From positions 18,044 to 82,043 of the forward strand of contig JABWCN010000006.1 in NCBI GenBank assembly GCA_013359135.1: a DNA stretch of 64,000 bases, written 5' to 3'. Below are positions 30,001-39,021 of this stretch, piece by piece. Position numbers and translations under genes: made by a program. Positions within the stretch are counted from its first letter, which is position 1, and the number at the start of each line of letters is the position of its first letter. Source of the stretch: Pseudobdellovibrionaceae bacterium. GTDB lineage: Bacteria > Bdellovibrionota > Bdellovibrionia > Bdellovibrionales > Bdellovibrionaceae. The notes beneath the pieces are model-generated. The model made no database searches. It was not told the origin of the DNA and saw only the letters and a list, made by a program, of their open reading frames with translations.

Positions 30001-33000
30001 ACCCATTGACTAACAAAGATGGATTAAGTGTTGGAATAATTTCTTTTGATTTTTTTGACAAAAACTTTAAACCAATTTTTATTTCGCCTGTAGGTGCTTT
30101 AAATTTAACTGTTAATGAAGGTGATAGAATAAATGATTTCTTGATGGAAGTTAATGATAATGAAAGTAATCCTGGATTTCCAAATGATCCTTATGACAGA
30201 CATTCTTTCACAATCACTCCACAAGGCGGCACTACACCAAATGGTCAATTGCTTTTTTGTCGAGAAAAAGGTGACAGTCTTGTCAGTATTTCATCTCCTT
30301 CTTGTACCCCTTGCAACACCCCTATTTCTACAGATTATTGGGATTCTGCTAGGTGCTATATTAGATTTTTTCCTAGCATTACTCACAACACTACAACTGA
30401 TATTGATCAATCTTATACTTATGTTGTAACTGCTCAAGACAATAGCCCTCTTAACTTTGGTGAAGCTCATGATAATCAGCAAATTTTGACTATCAAAGTA
30501 ACTGAAACTAACGATGCTCCCTATTTTACTGATAGCAGTTGGAACACAATTAGTTCTTCACAAGTATCTCCCTATGTCTGCGGGGGAACAAGCTGCGGAG
30601 ATTTCGTAGAGAAAACAACTCTTGAATTTCCAGTCTACGCTATGGATACTGATAAAAATTTAAATAATAAGTCGCTAACATTCAGCCTTGAGCCACAAGT
30701 GTATGACTTAACAACTAATCAATGGGTTACTCGGCCTTCAGGAATTGCGATTATCACCGACGCCCCTATTTCAATAAATGCTTTTGGTGGTAATTGGGGC
30801 TCAAAATACCGCGCTAGGATAGCATGGACCCCTAATGACCAAGAAGCTAAATCACTGGCTGGTACTGGCTTCATCATTAAAGTCAAAGTCACTGATGCTG
30901 CCACCTCACCAAGCTCACCTCTTTCAGCGTATGCTTTTTACAAAGTAACAGTTAAAAATATTAACAATCCTCCTAAATTAAAAACAGCTGTTTCCCTTAC
31001 TGTAACAACAGACCAGTACTTTAAAAACACATCTGCGATTGTCTTGACAGACTCTGACTTTAACTCTTTAGCAGCTCCAATTAATTTTACAACCTCACTA
31101 AGTTTGTGCAAAAGTGATACTACATTTAATTGCGCAGCTCCCTTGGATGGATGGCCAGATGAACTAAAGACCTATGATCCACTCTATATTAGAAATTCAT
31201 CTGTGACCCAATGCCGCTCTGGCGCTAATTTAAATGCAACTTTAGCTTTACCTTACTTAACCAGACTTACATCAAGCTTTAATTCGGCTACTAAAGAAAT
31301 TCAATACCCTTATCAATTTGAATGGTGCTCTCAACGCGGACACATTGGAAATTACAATGTATATCTTCAACTTAACGATAATGGCGATAAAGACAGAAAC
31401 AATCAAAGTTCTCCAAAACAGCAACTGATAAGTCCTTTAAGCCTAAATGTGGTAGCTCCCATTTTTTTCAAAAGTCCCAAAAAAAATGATAGCAATGTTG
31501 TTGTAAATGCACCCAACCAAGCTTTCATTGGTAAGCAATTTACCTATCAAACGCTGATTTTAAACTCAAAAAAAGGGAATGTTAAATTCGAACTTTTAAC
31601 TTATCCAAGTGGAATGACATTAGATAATAATCTGCTGGTAAAAAACGATACTAACTCTGCCATTGGTGTTGGTTTAAAATGGACTCCCACAGCGGAACAG
31701 CTTTCAACTGCAAATACAGCTACTTGGCACACTGTTAGATTAGCGGTTACTGACACAACTAACGCTAACGAATCAGACTCTGTAACTTTTCAAATTCAAG
31801 TCAAAGACCCATTGAACCCAGTTCAAAGTAAACCAACGTTAACAAAAAATCCTAATCTTGCAGTTGTCACTGTTGATGAAAAGACTCACAATACTTTTTC
31901 AGTGTTAGCAACTGACTCAAATACTTCTGATCGTTTATTTTATTCTTGGTTTGTCGATAATATTAAAAAATATGATGAAGGTTCAAGCTTTGACTACTTT
32001 CCAGGAATCAATGACTTTGGTCCACATACTATTCGTGTTGATGTTACTGATGGATATTATACTGAAACAACGAGTTGGACTGTAAATGTCAGAAACACCG
32101 TTCCAAATATAGTTGATGCAAGTGTGCCTGACTTTAATTTAGCTACTTTCAACTCCTCTAAACTAGGAAAAACTATTACTAATCTTATTTGGGCTACTGA
32201 AGCTAAAGTTGAAACCAAATCAGGTAGTGATACATTTAATTCGATTCTTTTTAGTGGAAGTTACACCAAATCTGGAACTAATAATGAATTTGTCTATAAT
32301 CTCAAGCTTAAAAATGGATCAATTAATCCAGCTCTCGCTTCTGGATCTACCGGCAATCCACTATTAGCTGAGTCACTTCCTTGGAATGCTGGTCAAAAAA
32401 CAAAGAGAATTTCTTACAAGCTTGGTGGTGGTACTGCTTTTAATATTCTACTCACCCCACTAGAAGATAGAGCTGGGTCTTTCACAACTGGATTAACAAA
32501 TGCAGTTTGCTTGCCACAAGCTTTGACTATAACCACTTCTGGTTTTAATCCCTCACATATCTGTTCTAATTCTTCTGATGCTGGATTGATTTATAAAAAT
32601 GAAGACTCTTATGGAAATCTTGTTTCAGCCATTTATAAATTTGGTGGTATCTCTTATGATATTTCAACAACAAAAGACTATAGAACTATTCAGTGGACAA
32701 ACTCTGGATTACCAACAATTTTTTTTGATGCTACTTCAATTACAAGTTGTGGCTTTGCTGGATGCGGTAATGGTCTTCGTTTTGCCGGACTTGCAGTGAG
32801 TAGTAAATATCATAGAATTTATGCTTCAGTAAGAGATGTTGCAAACAGTATTAACAAACTACTTGTTTTTGATTCATATCCCATAACAACGGGCTCAAAC
32901 CCAGCTTTATTAGCTACTCTTAACATTAGTGATGGTATTGATCCTGATAATAAAGCCTCAGACCTTGTGCTAGTAAACGATACCGTTAATGGCACAAGCA

Positions 33001-33356
33001 TTGATCAACTCTATATTTTACTTCCAGGCACTGGAGGACTAGCTATTTTACCTGACAGAACTATTACTCCAGTTGTTACTGATATAACTTTTATAGGAAA
33101 CACAGGGTCCATTGGAAAATCACCAACAGATGGTGCAAACTCTGGTAGAAGATTAGTTTATAATACAACTTCAAAACTACTTTATGGACTAAGTAAAGAT
33201 TCTAATCAGGTCTTTAGTGTAAATGTCTACAACAACACTTTTCAGGTACAACCATTAACCGTAAGTGGAGGTTTAGACTCCATAATATCATTCAATAACG
33301 ACCAGTCAGTTTATGGTGTTAGTCGCACCTTGGGCCAGATTTTTAAATTAAAGTGA
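27003..33356 (+). CDS. Giant Ig/cadherin-like repeat lipoprotein
   Basis: 2117 aa from a TTG start; GGGGGAA five or so bases upstream supports it. Lipobox LVTSC (Cys23). The body is a chain of beta-sandwich repeats: segments such as DLDNDFLIYRWSLEG, FRWTPDYDG...PYVVSLVITDG, NEGDRINDFLMEVNDNES and SDRLFYSWFVDN...HTIRVDVTDGYYTETTSWTVNV match the Ig-like / cadherin-like / PKD-like pattern. The last 350 residues look like a repeat propeller (LVFDSYPITT, LLYGLSKDSNQVFSVNV, SVYGVSRTLGQIFKLK). It follows paralogue 2 by 21 bp. It is probably a long, outward-extending adhesin-like stalk anchored by lipid; exact domain boundaries cannot be set by eye. Confidence 0.8.
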   Translation: MKAVKKYLFFIFLIVSTLLVTSCKKDSSSPIVLPPGTEVTYSTNDYVSLSQAYYKVELQQYNSLDKTFNTLSDITPKVNLDLGQNVSYVLPKDKNTAGIFLIKVNLSRQPLNFEAFVVPGRTTFPSMATTLAVELIKKYSNKSIDTYREDTVIAIENFIKEYILTQNNKYTEIKDQTLEVQYKFMKNGLSSNYDFLSLLKDYEINFSFNDNGIVSSAPFPFSFKNNFPSLDMSNSTPVSKIYYGIEKQEVLIRGQGIDLDNDFLIYRWSLEGAPMKTLEKTEFRWTPDYDGFRATPYVVSLVITDGSKEQALKWNVQIANFNRLPKVSSDCPKEIKENQTVKCKISAVDFDSEATNISLRDTGVNSRATINSLKTDDSTRVIKINNTTSVDFEFTPNNKDALARSAYFQFEVEDAGGGTSNFPLAFSIEDINSPPDIVGTYTEITPDKDHEWDYCALENPDGGLIPFDFSIKVQDPDNITATADGGFDIISTPRLGGSLSCSGDGCVEAITCPAGIISTPQEQYFCYRWKASESKKTGTLSFTFKDDHGGTSELRQISLVASDRNEKPCVRDIPGAYGRSLSLNQNQYDYTLNADDFDLDVPFVSITSNQSSNSSDVYPFLYDSNTSKPLIFRKKYFGNTLNKAHYRTRFTDLNTPGGAKVNLRVNYQSPYSGVVKFYRSTTFSSDVTIPQDFPIETNAGLLPTLHYKYKTAQTVTMEKDDLEVWVPVTVYDQTIAVNKLNSIKPTTIDGISVTTAGLSVTNSSPITDFGTITISRVSTATSLSLPKYMEFFSSDESIPSNSTMHFYNFAKVDFAVGQSSATVSVSAFKNHLTHSFSSSNTLSVNKNFIPYIDFGITSAIGTPQNEMILGSTLSDNSIKVSYENLYNYTNFSLNPINGSANRSLTVTAEDSFTLSQNSILKDQNGDQYKLVGTDLTLFGTRQLQRLGSATNPLSTAITLTAASTIFNSLNNTKYVLDQDINFPANTTTVNANLKRTNHTNPLTNKDGLSVGIISFDFFDKNFKPIFISPVGALNLTVNEGDRINDFLMEVNDNESNPGFPNDPYDRHSFTITPQGGTTPNGQLLFCREKGDSLVSISSPSCTPCNTPISTDYWDSARCYIRFFPSITHNTTTDIDQSYTYVVTAQDNSPLNFGEAHDNQQILTIKVTETNDAPYFTDSSWNTISSSQVSPYVCGGTSCGDFVEKTTLEFPVYAMDTDKNLNNKSLTFSLEPQVYDLTTNQWVTRPSGIAIITDAPISINAFGGNWGSKYRARIAWTPNDQEAKSLAGTGFIIKVKVTDAATSPSSPLSAYAFYKVTVKNINNPPKLKTAVSLTVTTDQYFKNTSAIVLTDSDFNSLAAPINFTTSLSLCKSDTTFNCAAPLDGWPDELKTYDPLYIRNSSVTQCRSGANLNATLALPYLTRLTSSFNSATKEIQYPYQFEWCSQRGHIGNYNVYLQLNDNGDKDRNNQSSPKQQLISPLSLNVVAPIFFKSPKKNDSNVVVNAPNQAFIGKQFTYQTLILNSKKGNVKFELLTYPSGMTLDNNLLVKNDTNSAIGVGLKWTPTAEQLSTANTATWHTVRLAVTDTTNANESDSVTFQIQVKDPLNPVQSKPTLTKNPNLAVVTVDEKTHNTFSVLATDSNTSDRLFYSWFVDNIKKYDEGSSFDYFPGINDFGPHTIRVDVTDGYYTETTSWTVNVRNTVPNIVDASVPDFNLATFNSSKLGKTITNLIWATEAKVETKSGSDTFNSILFSGSYTKSGTNNEFVYNLKLKNGSINPALASGSTGNPLLAESLPWNAGQKTKRISYKLGGGTAFNILLTPLEDRAGSFTTGLTNAVCLPQALTITTSGFNPSHICSNSSDAGLIYKNEDSYGNLVSAIYKFGGISYDISTTKDYRTIQWTNSGLPTIFFDATSITSCGFAGCGNGLRFAGLAVSSKYHRIYASVRDVANSINKLLVFDSYPITTGSNPALLATLNISDGIDPDNKASDLVLVNDTVNGTSIDQLYILLPGTGGLAILPDRTITPVVTDITFIGNTGSIGKSPTDGANSGRRLVYNTTSKLLYGLSKDSNQVFSVNVYNNTFQVQPLTVSGGLDSIISFNNDQSVYGVSRTLGQIFKLK

Positions 33357-33399
33357 TTCCATATAGAAGTCATTATTAACTTCTTTTAGAATTATAAGT

Positions 33400-33960
33400 A
33401 TGACGTGGATTTTATTTATTATACCAATGATTGTGCTTTACACTCTAACCGCATTCTTAAATAAGTGGCCTGTGCAGAGCCTCTGGGTTTTGTTAGTTAT
33501 GCTTGCGGGACCAATTTGGATGTTTATATCTGAAAGCTTTCCTGGCTTTTTTAAGAACCTTCGATCTAAAACAAATTTTATTTTTTATCTGCAAAAATCT
33601 TCAAAAAAAAAGGATTTAGAAATTGCTAAATTAAAAAATAAAATTGTGGAATTAAATGAAGAACTTGACGGAATTCATAAAATTTGGACTCAATCTAACA
33701 ACGAAACAACATTTAAAAAATCGACGAAAAATCAACAAACTAACGAACACTTCGAAGATTCACAAACTCAAGTTTCTAATAAGCTGCTAGAAATTGTTTA
33801 CAGCCCAATAAAATCAAGATCTGATTCTATGAAAAATGATTTTGTTTTAAAAAACGAAGACATTCTTGAAATTGACACCTATGAATTCTTAAGTGATCTT
33901 CCTAAAGAATATCACTTGCACTCAAAAGAAGAAAAGAAACCAGAAGAACCTTCTCTTTGA
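33400..33960 (+). CDS. Membrane protein with cytoplasmic coiled coil, unknown
   Basis: 186 aa. Two hydrophobic helices (residues 2-20 and 27-45) are followed by a positively charged segment, a predicted coiled coil (KKKDLEIAKLKNKIVELNEELDGI, about 68-93) and an acidic, disordered tail ending KKPEEPSL. The arrangement suits an inner-membrane anchor with a cytoplasmic rod. It is 43 bp after the giant lipoprotein gene and closes the plus-strand run. Its last 49 bp overlap the 3' end of the convergent gene. No family recognised. Confidence 0.65.
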   Translation: MTWILFIIPMIVLYTLTAFLNKWPVQSLWVLLVMLAGPIWMFISESFPGFFKNLRSKTNFIFYLQKSSKKKDLEIAKLKNKIVELNEELDGIHKIWTQSNNETTFKKSTKNQQTNEHFEDSQTQVSNKLLEIVYSPIKSRSDSMKNDFVLKNEDILEIDTYEFLSDLPKEYHLHSKEEKKPEEPSL

Positions 33961-35090
33961 AGAAAAACATATCCTTGTTTTGGAGAGTAAAAATTAAGAT
34001 CTAATTGAATAAATTTTTTCTTAAAAAAATTACGATAAAGCGGTATCTTTCTAATGGCACTATTTTTTAAGTCAAACATTTCAATCTTATCTTTTGATAA
34101 AAACCCACCTGTTGTATAAATCAAAATACTATCCATAGAGCTTAGCGCTTTAATTTGGACTATGTTTTCGTGAGCTAAATTTTCAAAAAAGCTAGAGCTT
34201 ACTTTATCAAGTATAACTTCACTTTGATCGACGACATTAGTAATAAAGATATTTTTTAAGTCTGTATATAAAAAGGCTTCATTTTTTTCATCTTTCATTG
34301 TTAAAAATACAGAGCTTTTAGTTTTTATTCTTGGAATAAAATCTTGGCCATAGGAATATATCCATCCAGGTTTATTCGTCTTAAAAACAAACAACTGATT
34401 TTTAGAACTTTCTATGTTGTAGACATCTACTTGGTTAGCAAGCTCGTGTTCACAGCTTGAGACTAGCAAAGATCCTTGATCTACAATAGTGTATATCTTT
34501 TCTGCATCAACAATACCTGAACTCATTGTTGCGCCGGAGAATTTATTAGCATCATAAAATCCAAGAATATTTCTTTGATAATCATATACAAATAAATGAT
34601 TACCAAAGCTGAATACTTTAATGTTTTTTATCTGACTGAGTTCTTTTCTACAGAGCGCAAGAGGTGCCCCCATCCTTAGTTCTTTTTGACTATTCCAAGT
34701 AAATGGGAATAACTTTTCATTATTAGCTTGCAGCAAACCTACTGGTGGTGAAAAAAACTTTACATTGATATTTTCTTTTTGAGATAAACAGTTATAGTTT
34801 GGTTTTTCACAAGCTAATTTAATGTGAGATATATTGCTAGGTAAAAATTTTTCTGAGTTTATTGCCCAACTGTAAAGTCCCAGTTGAAAGTCTTTGGTAT
34901 TATATTGAATAAAATATTTTGAGTCACTCCAAAGAGTCTTCTTATTTTCATCAAAAACTGTATTGACTTTCCTTTCACATGCGACCACTTCTTTATCTGC
35001 TTCTTGCTCGCTAAGAATCATTGCGGCTAAGAAAATAATTACACTCACACCAGCAAACAATAAGATAATTGCTACATTCCTTTTGGACAT
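33912..35090 (-). CDS. Bitopic membrane protein with large extracytoplasmic domain, unknown
   Basis: 392 aa. One N-terminal membrane helix (about 5-27, AIILLFAGVSVIIFLAAMIL) and a roughly 360-residue exported domain rich in short beta segments with recurring patterns such as NHLFVYDYQRNILGFYDA and GSLLVSSCEHELANQVDVYN. This is suggestive of a beta-propeller, but I cannot name it. The ATG overlaps the stop of the upstream gene by one base (TAATG), so it is coupled to it. It is the last gene of a likely motA-motB-two-gene unit. Confidence 0.65.
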   Translation of the reverse strand: MSKRNVAIILLFAGVSVIIFLAAMILSEQEADKEVVACERKVNTVFDENKKTLWSDSKYFIQYNTKDFQLGLYSWAINSEKFLPSNISHIKLACEKPNYNCLSQKENINVKFFSPPVGLLQANNEKLFPFTWNSQKELRMGAPLALCRKELSQIKNIKVFSFGNHLFVYDYQRNILGFYDANKFSGATMSSGIVDAEKIYTIVDQGSLLVSSCEHELANQVDVYNIESSKNQLFVFKTNKPGWIYSYGQDFIPRIKTKSSVFLTMKDEKNEAFLYTDLKNIFITNVVDQSEVILDKVSSSFFENLAHENIVQIKALSSMDSILIYTTGGFLSKDKIEMFDLKNSAIRKIPLYRNFFKKKFIQLDLNFYSPKQGYVFLQREGSSGFFSSFECK

Positions 35091-35848
35091 TACTTTCGAC
35101 CTTTAAGCCCTGATAATTGGGATTTTACATACTGCTGTTGACTCACTTCAAGAATCTTAGAGTTTTTTTTCACATAATCAATGAGTCTTATTTTTGCATT
35201 AGTATCTTTGGTCTTTTGTAAATAATAAAAATAATCAGAGATCAAATCACTTCTTTTAGGTTTTACATAGGACTTTAGCGTTTTTTCTGTTTCACCCATC
35301 ATAGGAACCCACTCAATCGAGGTATCAAGCCACAAAGATTTTTCATAAAGTTTTAGATTACCATAAGTTTCACGAACTACTTTTTTTTGCTTCACATCTA
35401 ACTCCAGCTTGCCAATAATTTTTGACAATAAAATTTTTCCTCGGGGTGACAAATCTTTATTCTGGTTAAGCTGCTCCAACAGTGGAGCCAGCAAAAAACC
35501 TCCCTTTTTACTATCAATTAATTTAGAGTCTAGACAAAATATCACCTGGGAGAGATAGCCTTCTAGTTCATTGGCTTTTAACTGAATATTCTTTAATTTG
35601 CTCTCAACTAATGGAATATTATTACTTTTTATTGCCTCTACGATTTCGCCAGAGGGGATATTAATATTGGCTTTATTAAGACCTTGGTCTTCAGCGACTA
35701 AAGGATTTAAATTACGACTTTCATTATTTTTTGAGATTACAGAGTTTTTCTCAACATTTTGGTTTTTCTGAGTTACTTGAAAATACCATATCCCGATAGC
35801 TAGTGTTAAAATAGCGACAATTTCAAAAATAATTTTTTTCTTTTTCAT
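35090..35848 (-). CDS. Bitopic membrane protein downstream of motB, unknown
   Basis: 252 aa. A Lys-rich start (MKKKKIIFE) and one membrane helix (about 7-23) are followed by a polar linker and a mostly helical periplasmic domain with repeated Leu/Lys heptad-like spacing (VESKLKNIQLKANELEGYLS). It lies 44 bp after motB in the same direction and overlaps the next gene by one base. The position suggests a periplasmic partner of the stator; I recognise no family. Confidence 0.65.
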   Translation of the reverse strand: MKKKKIIFEIVAILTLAIGIWYFQVTQKNQNVEKNSVISKNNESRNLNPLVAEDQGLNKANINIPSGEIVEAIKSNNIPLVESKLKNIQLKANELEGYLSQVIFCLDSKLIDSKKGGFLLAPLLEQLNQNKDLSPRGKILLSKIIGKLELDVKQKKVVRETYGNLKLYEKSLWLDTSIEWVPMMGETEKTLKSYVKPKRSDLISDYFYYLQKTKDTNAKIRLIDYVKKNSKILEVSQQQYVKSQLSGLKGRK

Positions 35849-35892
35849 TTTTTTTCTTCTTAAAACTTAAGTTAATTTTAAGAATCATGGTA

Positions 35893-36924
35893 CTATTTTT
35901 TCTCTACTTGTCCACTATCAATTTTTTTTAATTCTTTGGTTTGGCTTTCAACGCTTTGTACTTTTCTTTCAAGTTCTTCAGTTTTCTTAACAATTTTATC
36001 CATTTCTTTTACTGATTTTTCTAATTCTTTTGCTGCCTTCAATTTTTCATTCATTTCTTTATATCTTTGTTGTGCCTCTTCAATTTTTTTCTTAACTTCG
36101 GCTAGCTTATCATTACTTTTTTTAATTTCTTCTTTTGCTTCTTGGCTTTCTGGTGTTTCAGAACTAACTGTACGAAATCCTATTTTGTTCATCTCTTCCA
36201 AAGAAAGATTTCCGTCTGGTTTGAGTCTGATATTAATTACAACTCTTCTGTTTTTAACTTTATTTTCTTGGATTGAATTACCGCTTGGATCTAAATGTGG
36301 AGCATTTGGTCTAGAGGAGCCATATCCAACAGCAGTAAACCATTTATCATCCATTCTATTTTCGATAAATCTTCTTACGATACGTGATGACCTAGCCGTT
36401 GAAAGCTCCCAATTAGAAGGGAAATAAGCTGATTGTATCGCATCTATATCGGTATGACCTTCAACTTCAATTTGTTCAACAGGCAACTTTTTGACTTCTG
36501 TGGCCACTTTGTCAATAACTTTTGCCGATAAAGGCGTTAGCTCTGCAGAGCCAGGGTTAAAAAGAATCTGACTTTCAAAATTCATCTGAATATAATTATC
36601 TTTGATCTTAATTTTAACTTGATCTTTAAACCCACCTTCGCCCATCATTTTAGATATTTCTGCATCAAGAACTTTTTTTAAATTTGAAGCTCCTGGGTTT
36701 TCTTTCAAAGTTCCTCCAAAATACTTCACCAAATCTTTTCTTACGACTTCAAATTTATCTTCATCAACTTTTGAAAAAGCATACATCAACACAAAAAAAC
36801 CAAATAGCAGGGTCATCATATCAGCATAGGAAACCAGCCAATTTGACTCATCATGTGCCATATTAGAAGAACTGTGTTCTTCATGGTTATTATTACGTCT
36901 TGAAGCGCTTCTTCTAGGCTGCAC
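35893..36924 (-). CDS. motB: Flagellar-type motor protein MotB with C-terminal coiled-coil tail
   Basis: 343 aa from a GTG at 36924, chosen because GGAGGAG lies six bases upstream; a GTG 13 codons earlier has no such site. The single membrane helix has the proton/sodium-binding Asp35 in SNWLVSYADMMTLLFGFFVL. The OmpA-like peptidoglycan-binding domain follows (FNPGSAELTPLSAKVIDKVA, VEGHTDIDAIQ, NWELSTARSSRIV, NRRVVINIRL). Unusually, about 105 further residues of charged coiled coil (EEIKKSNDKLAEVKKKIEEA...) extend beyond the OmpA domain, where ordinary MotB ends. The start overlaps the motA stop by 11 bp. Confidence 0.93.
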   Translation of the reverse strand: MQPRRSASRRNNNHEEHSSSNMAHDESNWLVSYADMMTLLFGFFVLMYAFSKVDEDKFEVVRKDLVKYFGGTLKENPGASNLKKVLDAEISKMMGEGGFKDQVKIKIKDNYIQMNFESQILFNPGSAELTPLSAKVIDKVATEVKKLPVEQIEVEGHTDIDAIQSAYFPSNWELSTARSSRIVRRFIENRMDDKWFTAVGYGSSRPNAPHLDPSGNSIQENKVKNRRVVINIRLKPDGNLSLEEMNKIGFRTVSSETPESQEAKEEIKKSNDKLAEVKKKIEEAQQRYKEMNEKLKAAKELEKSVKEMDKIVKKTEELERKVQSVESQTKELKKIDSGQVEKK

Positions 36925-37723
36925 GCTTAGCTCCTCCAGATTCTGTTGAGTTTGTCGATCCACGTAAACTTGGTGCTAAAAACGATTTTAGGTATTCTTC
37001 AATATAAGTAGGATGCTTTTTTTCCACTATCATTAAGACACCGTCTTTAATGATCTGCCTCATAACTTTATCCGAGGTTGATAGTGCTGCTAATTTTTCA
37101 CTGATTGGAATTAAAATTAAATTTGCCACAACTAGACCATAGAATGTTGCAATCAATGCCGTTGCCATAGCTGGACCTATCCTAGACTGAGCTCCGGGTT
37201 CACCTAGCGTTTGAAGTAATGAAATCATACCAAGCGTAGCACCCAAAAGACCAAAGGCTGGTGGGAATCTAGAAATCGTATGCCACACCTTTAGTTCGTC
37301 TTCATCTCGCTTTGTTTTTCCTTTAATTGCATTAGAAAGAATGTCATCTAACTCGTCTACATTGAATCCATAGTTACAAACCATCTGAACTGCGTCCCGA
37401 AGAAATGGATGTGCTTTTGGAGGAAGTAATGCTTCTAAACCTTTTGGATTTGTCCTATATGTCTCAGAAAGTTTAACAACAAGACTGATAACACTTAAAT
37501 AATCATCGCTCTCATTGCTTAAGATTTTCCTGACGAGAATTTTAAAAGCACTCGCCAAACGTTTAAAGGTAAAGCTGAGTAAGGCGACAGTGATAGTTCC
37601 ACCCAAAACAATAACAATCCCGTGAACATCAGCAAAAATTTTAGGGTTTTTTGTGGAATCAAGTATAGCGAAAGCAGCTATACTGAATGCGGCTATAATA
37701 CCTAAAATACCAGCAAAATTCAT
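36914..37723 (-). CDS. motA: Flagellar-type motor stator protein MotA
   Basis: 269 aa from the ATG at 37723, which has GGAG six bases upstream; an ATG four codons earlier lacks a site. Four membrane helices are visible, with the MotA/PomA signature in the second pair: RFPPAFGLLGATLGMISLLQ and MATALIATFYGLVVANLILI, including the prolines needed for ion-driven change. The cytoplasmic loop is charged (KTKRDEDELKVWHTISR). It forms the ion channel with MotB. It is the first gene of the minus-strand stator unit, and divergent genes start only about 70 bp away. Confidence 0.94.
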   Translation of the reverse strand: MNFAGILGIIAAFSIAAFAILDSTKNPKIFADVHGIVIVLGGTITVALLSFTFKRLASAFKILVRKILSNESDDYLSVISLVVKLSETYRTNPKGLEALLPPKAHPFLRDAVQMVCNYGFNVDELDDILSNAIKGKTKRDEDELKVWHTISRFPPAFGLLGATLGMISLLQTLGEPGAQSRIGPAMATALIATFYGLVVANLILIPISEKLAALSTSDKVMRQIIKDGVLMIVEKKHPTYIEEYLKSFLAPSLRGSTNSTESGGAKRAA

Positions 37724-37792
37724 TTGATTCTCCATTCAAATTTTTAAATTTATCAATTGACCTTTCGGCATTCTATTAAAACAATAAACTAG

Positions 37793-39007
37793 ATGAAGGA
37801 CTATTTTCGGGTTTTTAGCCATCTTAGCAATTTTCTATTAATCTCATTTTGTTTTATTTTTTTTCTTCAGGCTGAAGATCTTGCATTACTAAAGCAAAAA
37901 GCTTTTAGAATTCTTAAAGAAGAAAATGGTAACGTTATTCTATCTATTGGGGATCTAGCCCAAGGTCAAAAAATCCTTTTCGTCAGGCCTATTGAAGAGC
38001 TCCAAGAGTTTGAGGTTATTGCAAATGGTATCGTTAGTATCTCAAGTTCTAAAACAAGTATCGTGCGTCTAAATACGGACACCTTAAAAAAATTCCCAAC
38101 TAAAACAGATTTTGCTGTTTTTCTTGGGCAACCTAAAAAATTTATCACTCCACCAGTCAAATCTGGTTTAGAGGGCTATAGTGCTGAATCTAATAATCCT
38201 GAAGATCCTGAGCCTGGGTTTATGCAAATGGGTTTTTCCTACGACCAAGGAAAGTTTTCATCAACATCTAGTAACCGAGCAAATTCATATAAATCTTTCT
38301 CCTATAAAGATTTTACTGGATTTCACTTTATATGGCACCCTGAGTTTCTACCAAATTATGGCGCTGAATTTTCACACACAAGTATGGATATCCCTATCTA
38401 CGACTATTTTAATTCATTAAAATCTTCGTCTCTCAGCTTAACCAGTTTGCGCGTTTCTTATCGAAATCGTGTCAAAGCAAATAAAATAAGATGGAAAATA
38501 TTTTTACAATCAAACTATCAAGAGTTTAAAACAGAAAATGCTGATGAGTACGTGATTACTTCTAATAATGCAGGTTTTGGATTTGGTGGGCAGATCGGCT
38601 ACGAAAAGGGACAGTCTTTACTCACTTCAAAAACAAGTTTATGGGGACAACCTTTAGGAATTTACTTAGAGCTTTTTTACCAACCCACTCTCATCGTAAT
38701 CGATGGTCCCTATATTCAAAGAGGCTCGGCCAGTGTTAGTTCTAACTTCACTACTTTTTCTCTTTTTTATATACATCAGTTCTATTATGATTTTATTCCT
38801 TGGTTTAAAAAGTATTTTTTTGAAATTAGATATACTACAAGTACATCAAATATTAAATTTAATGGTAATACAAAAAATGTAAGCTCTAATTTTTATACTA
38901 TTCCTGAGGGTGGTTCCTACAGTGAAAAAAATGATTATATTAGCGTCGTCTTTGGATTAAAATTTGAAGATTGGTTTGGTCGATCACTTAAACCTAGAAC
39001 CAAATAG
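37793..39007 (+). CDS. Secreted, probable outer-membrane beta-barrel protein next to motAB
   Basis: 404 aa. Signal peptide (hydrophobic 12-26, LLISFCFIFFLQA). Residues 30-120 form a beta-rich periplasmic-type domain (ENGNVILSIGDLAQGQKILFV). From about 135 on, alternating aromatic/polar strands (SLTSLRVSYRNRVKANKIRW, KIFLQSNYQEF, GFGFGGQIGYEKG, FSLFYIHQFYYDF, ISVVFGLKFEDWF) look like an outer-membrane barrel. It begins a plus-strand trio with the VWA and PEGA/TPR genes, divergent from motA. No named family. Confidence 0.65.
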   Translation: MKDYFRVFSHLSNFLLISFCFIFFLQAEDLALLKQKAFRILKEENGNVILSIGDLAQGQKILFVRPIEELQEFEVIANGIVSISSSKTSIVRLNTDTLKKFPTKTDFAVFLGQPKKFITPPVKSGLEGYSAESNNPEDPEPGFMQMGFSYDQGKFSSTSSNRANSYKSFSYKDFTGFHFIWHPEFLPNYGAEFSHTSMDIPIYDYFNSLKSSSLSLTSLRVSYRNRVKANKIRWKIFLQSNYQEFKTENADEYVITSNNAGFGFGGQIGYEKGQSLLTSKTSLWGQPLGIYLELFYQPTLIVIDGPYIQRGSASVSSNFTTFSLFYIHQFYYDFIPWFKKYFFEIRYTTSTSNIKFNGNTKNVSSNFYTIPEGGSYSEKNDYISVVFGLKFEDWFGRSLKPRTK

Positions 39008-39021
39008 ATCTGAAAGGTCTT

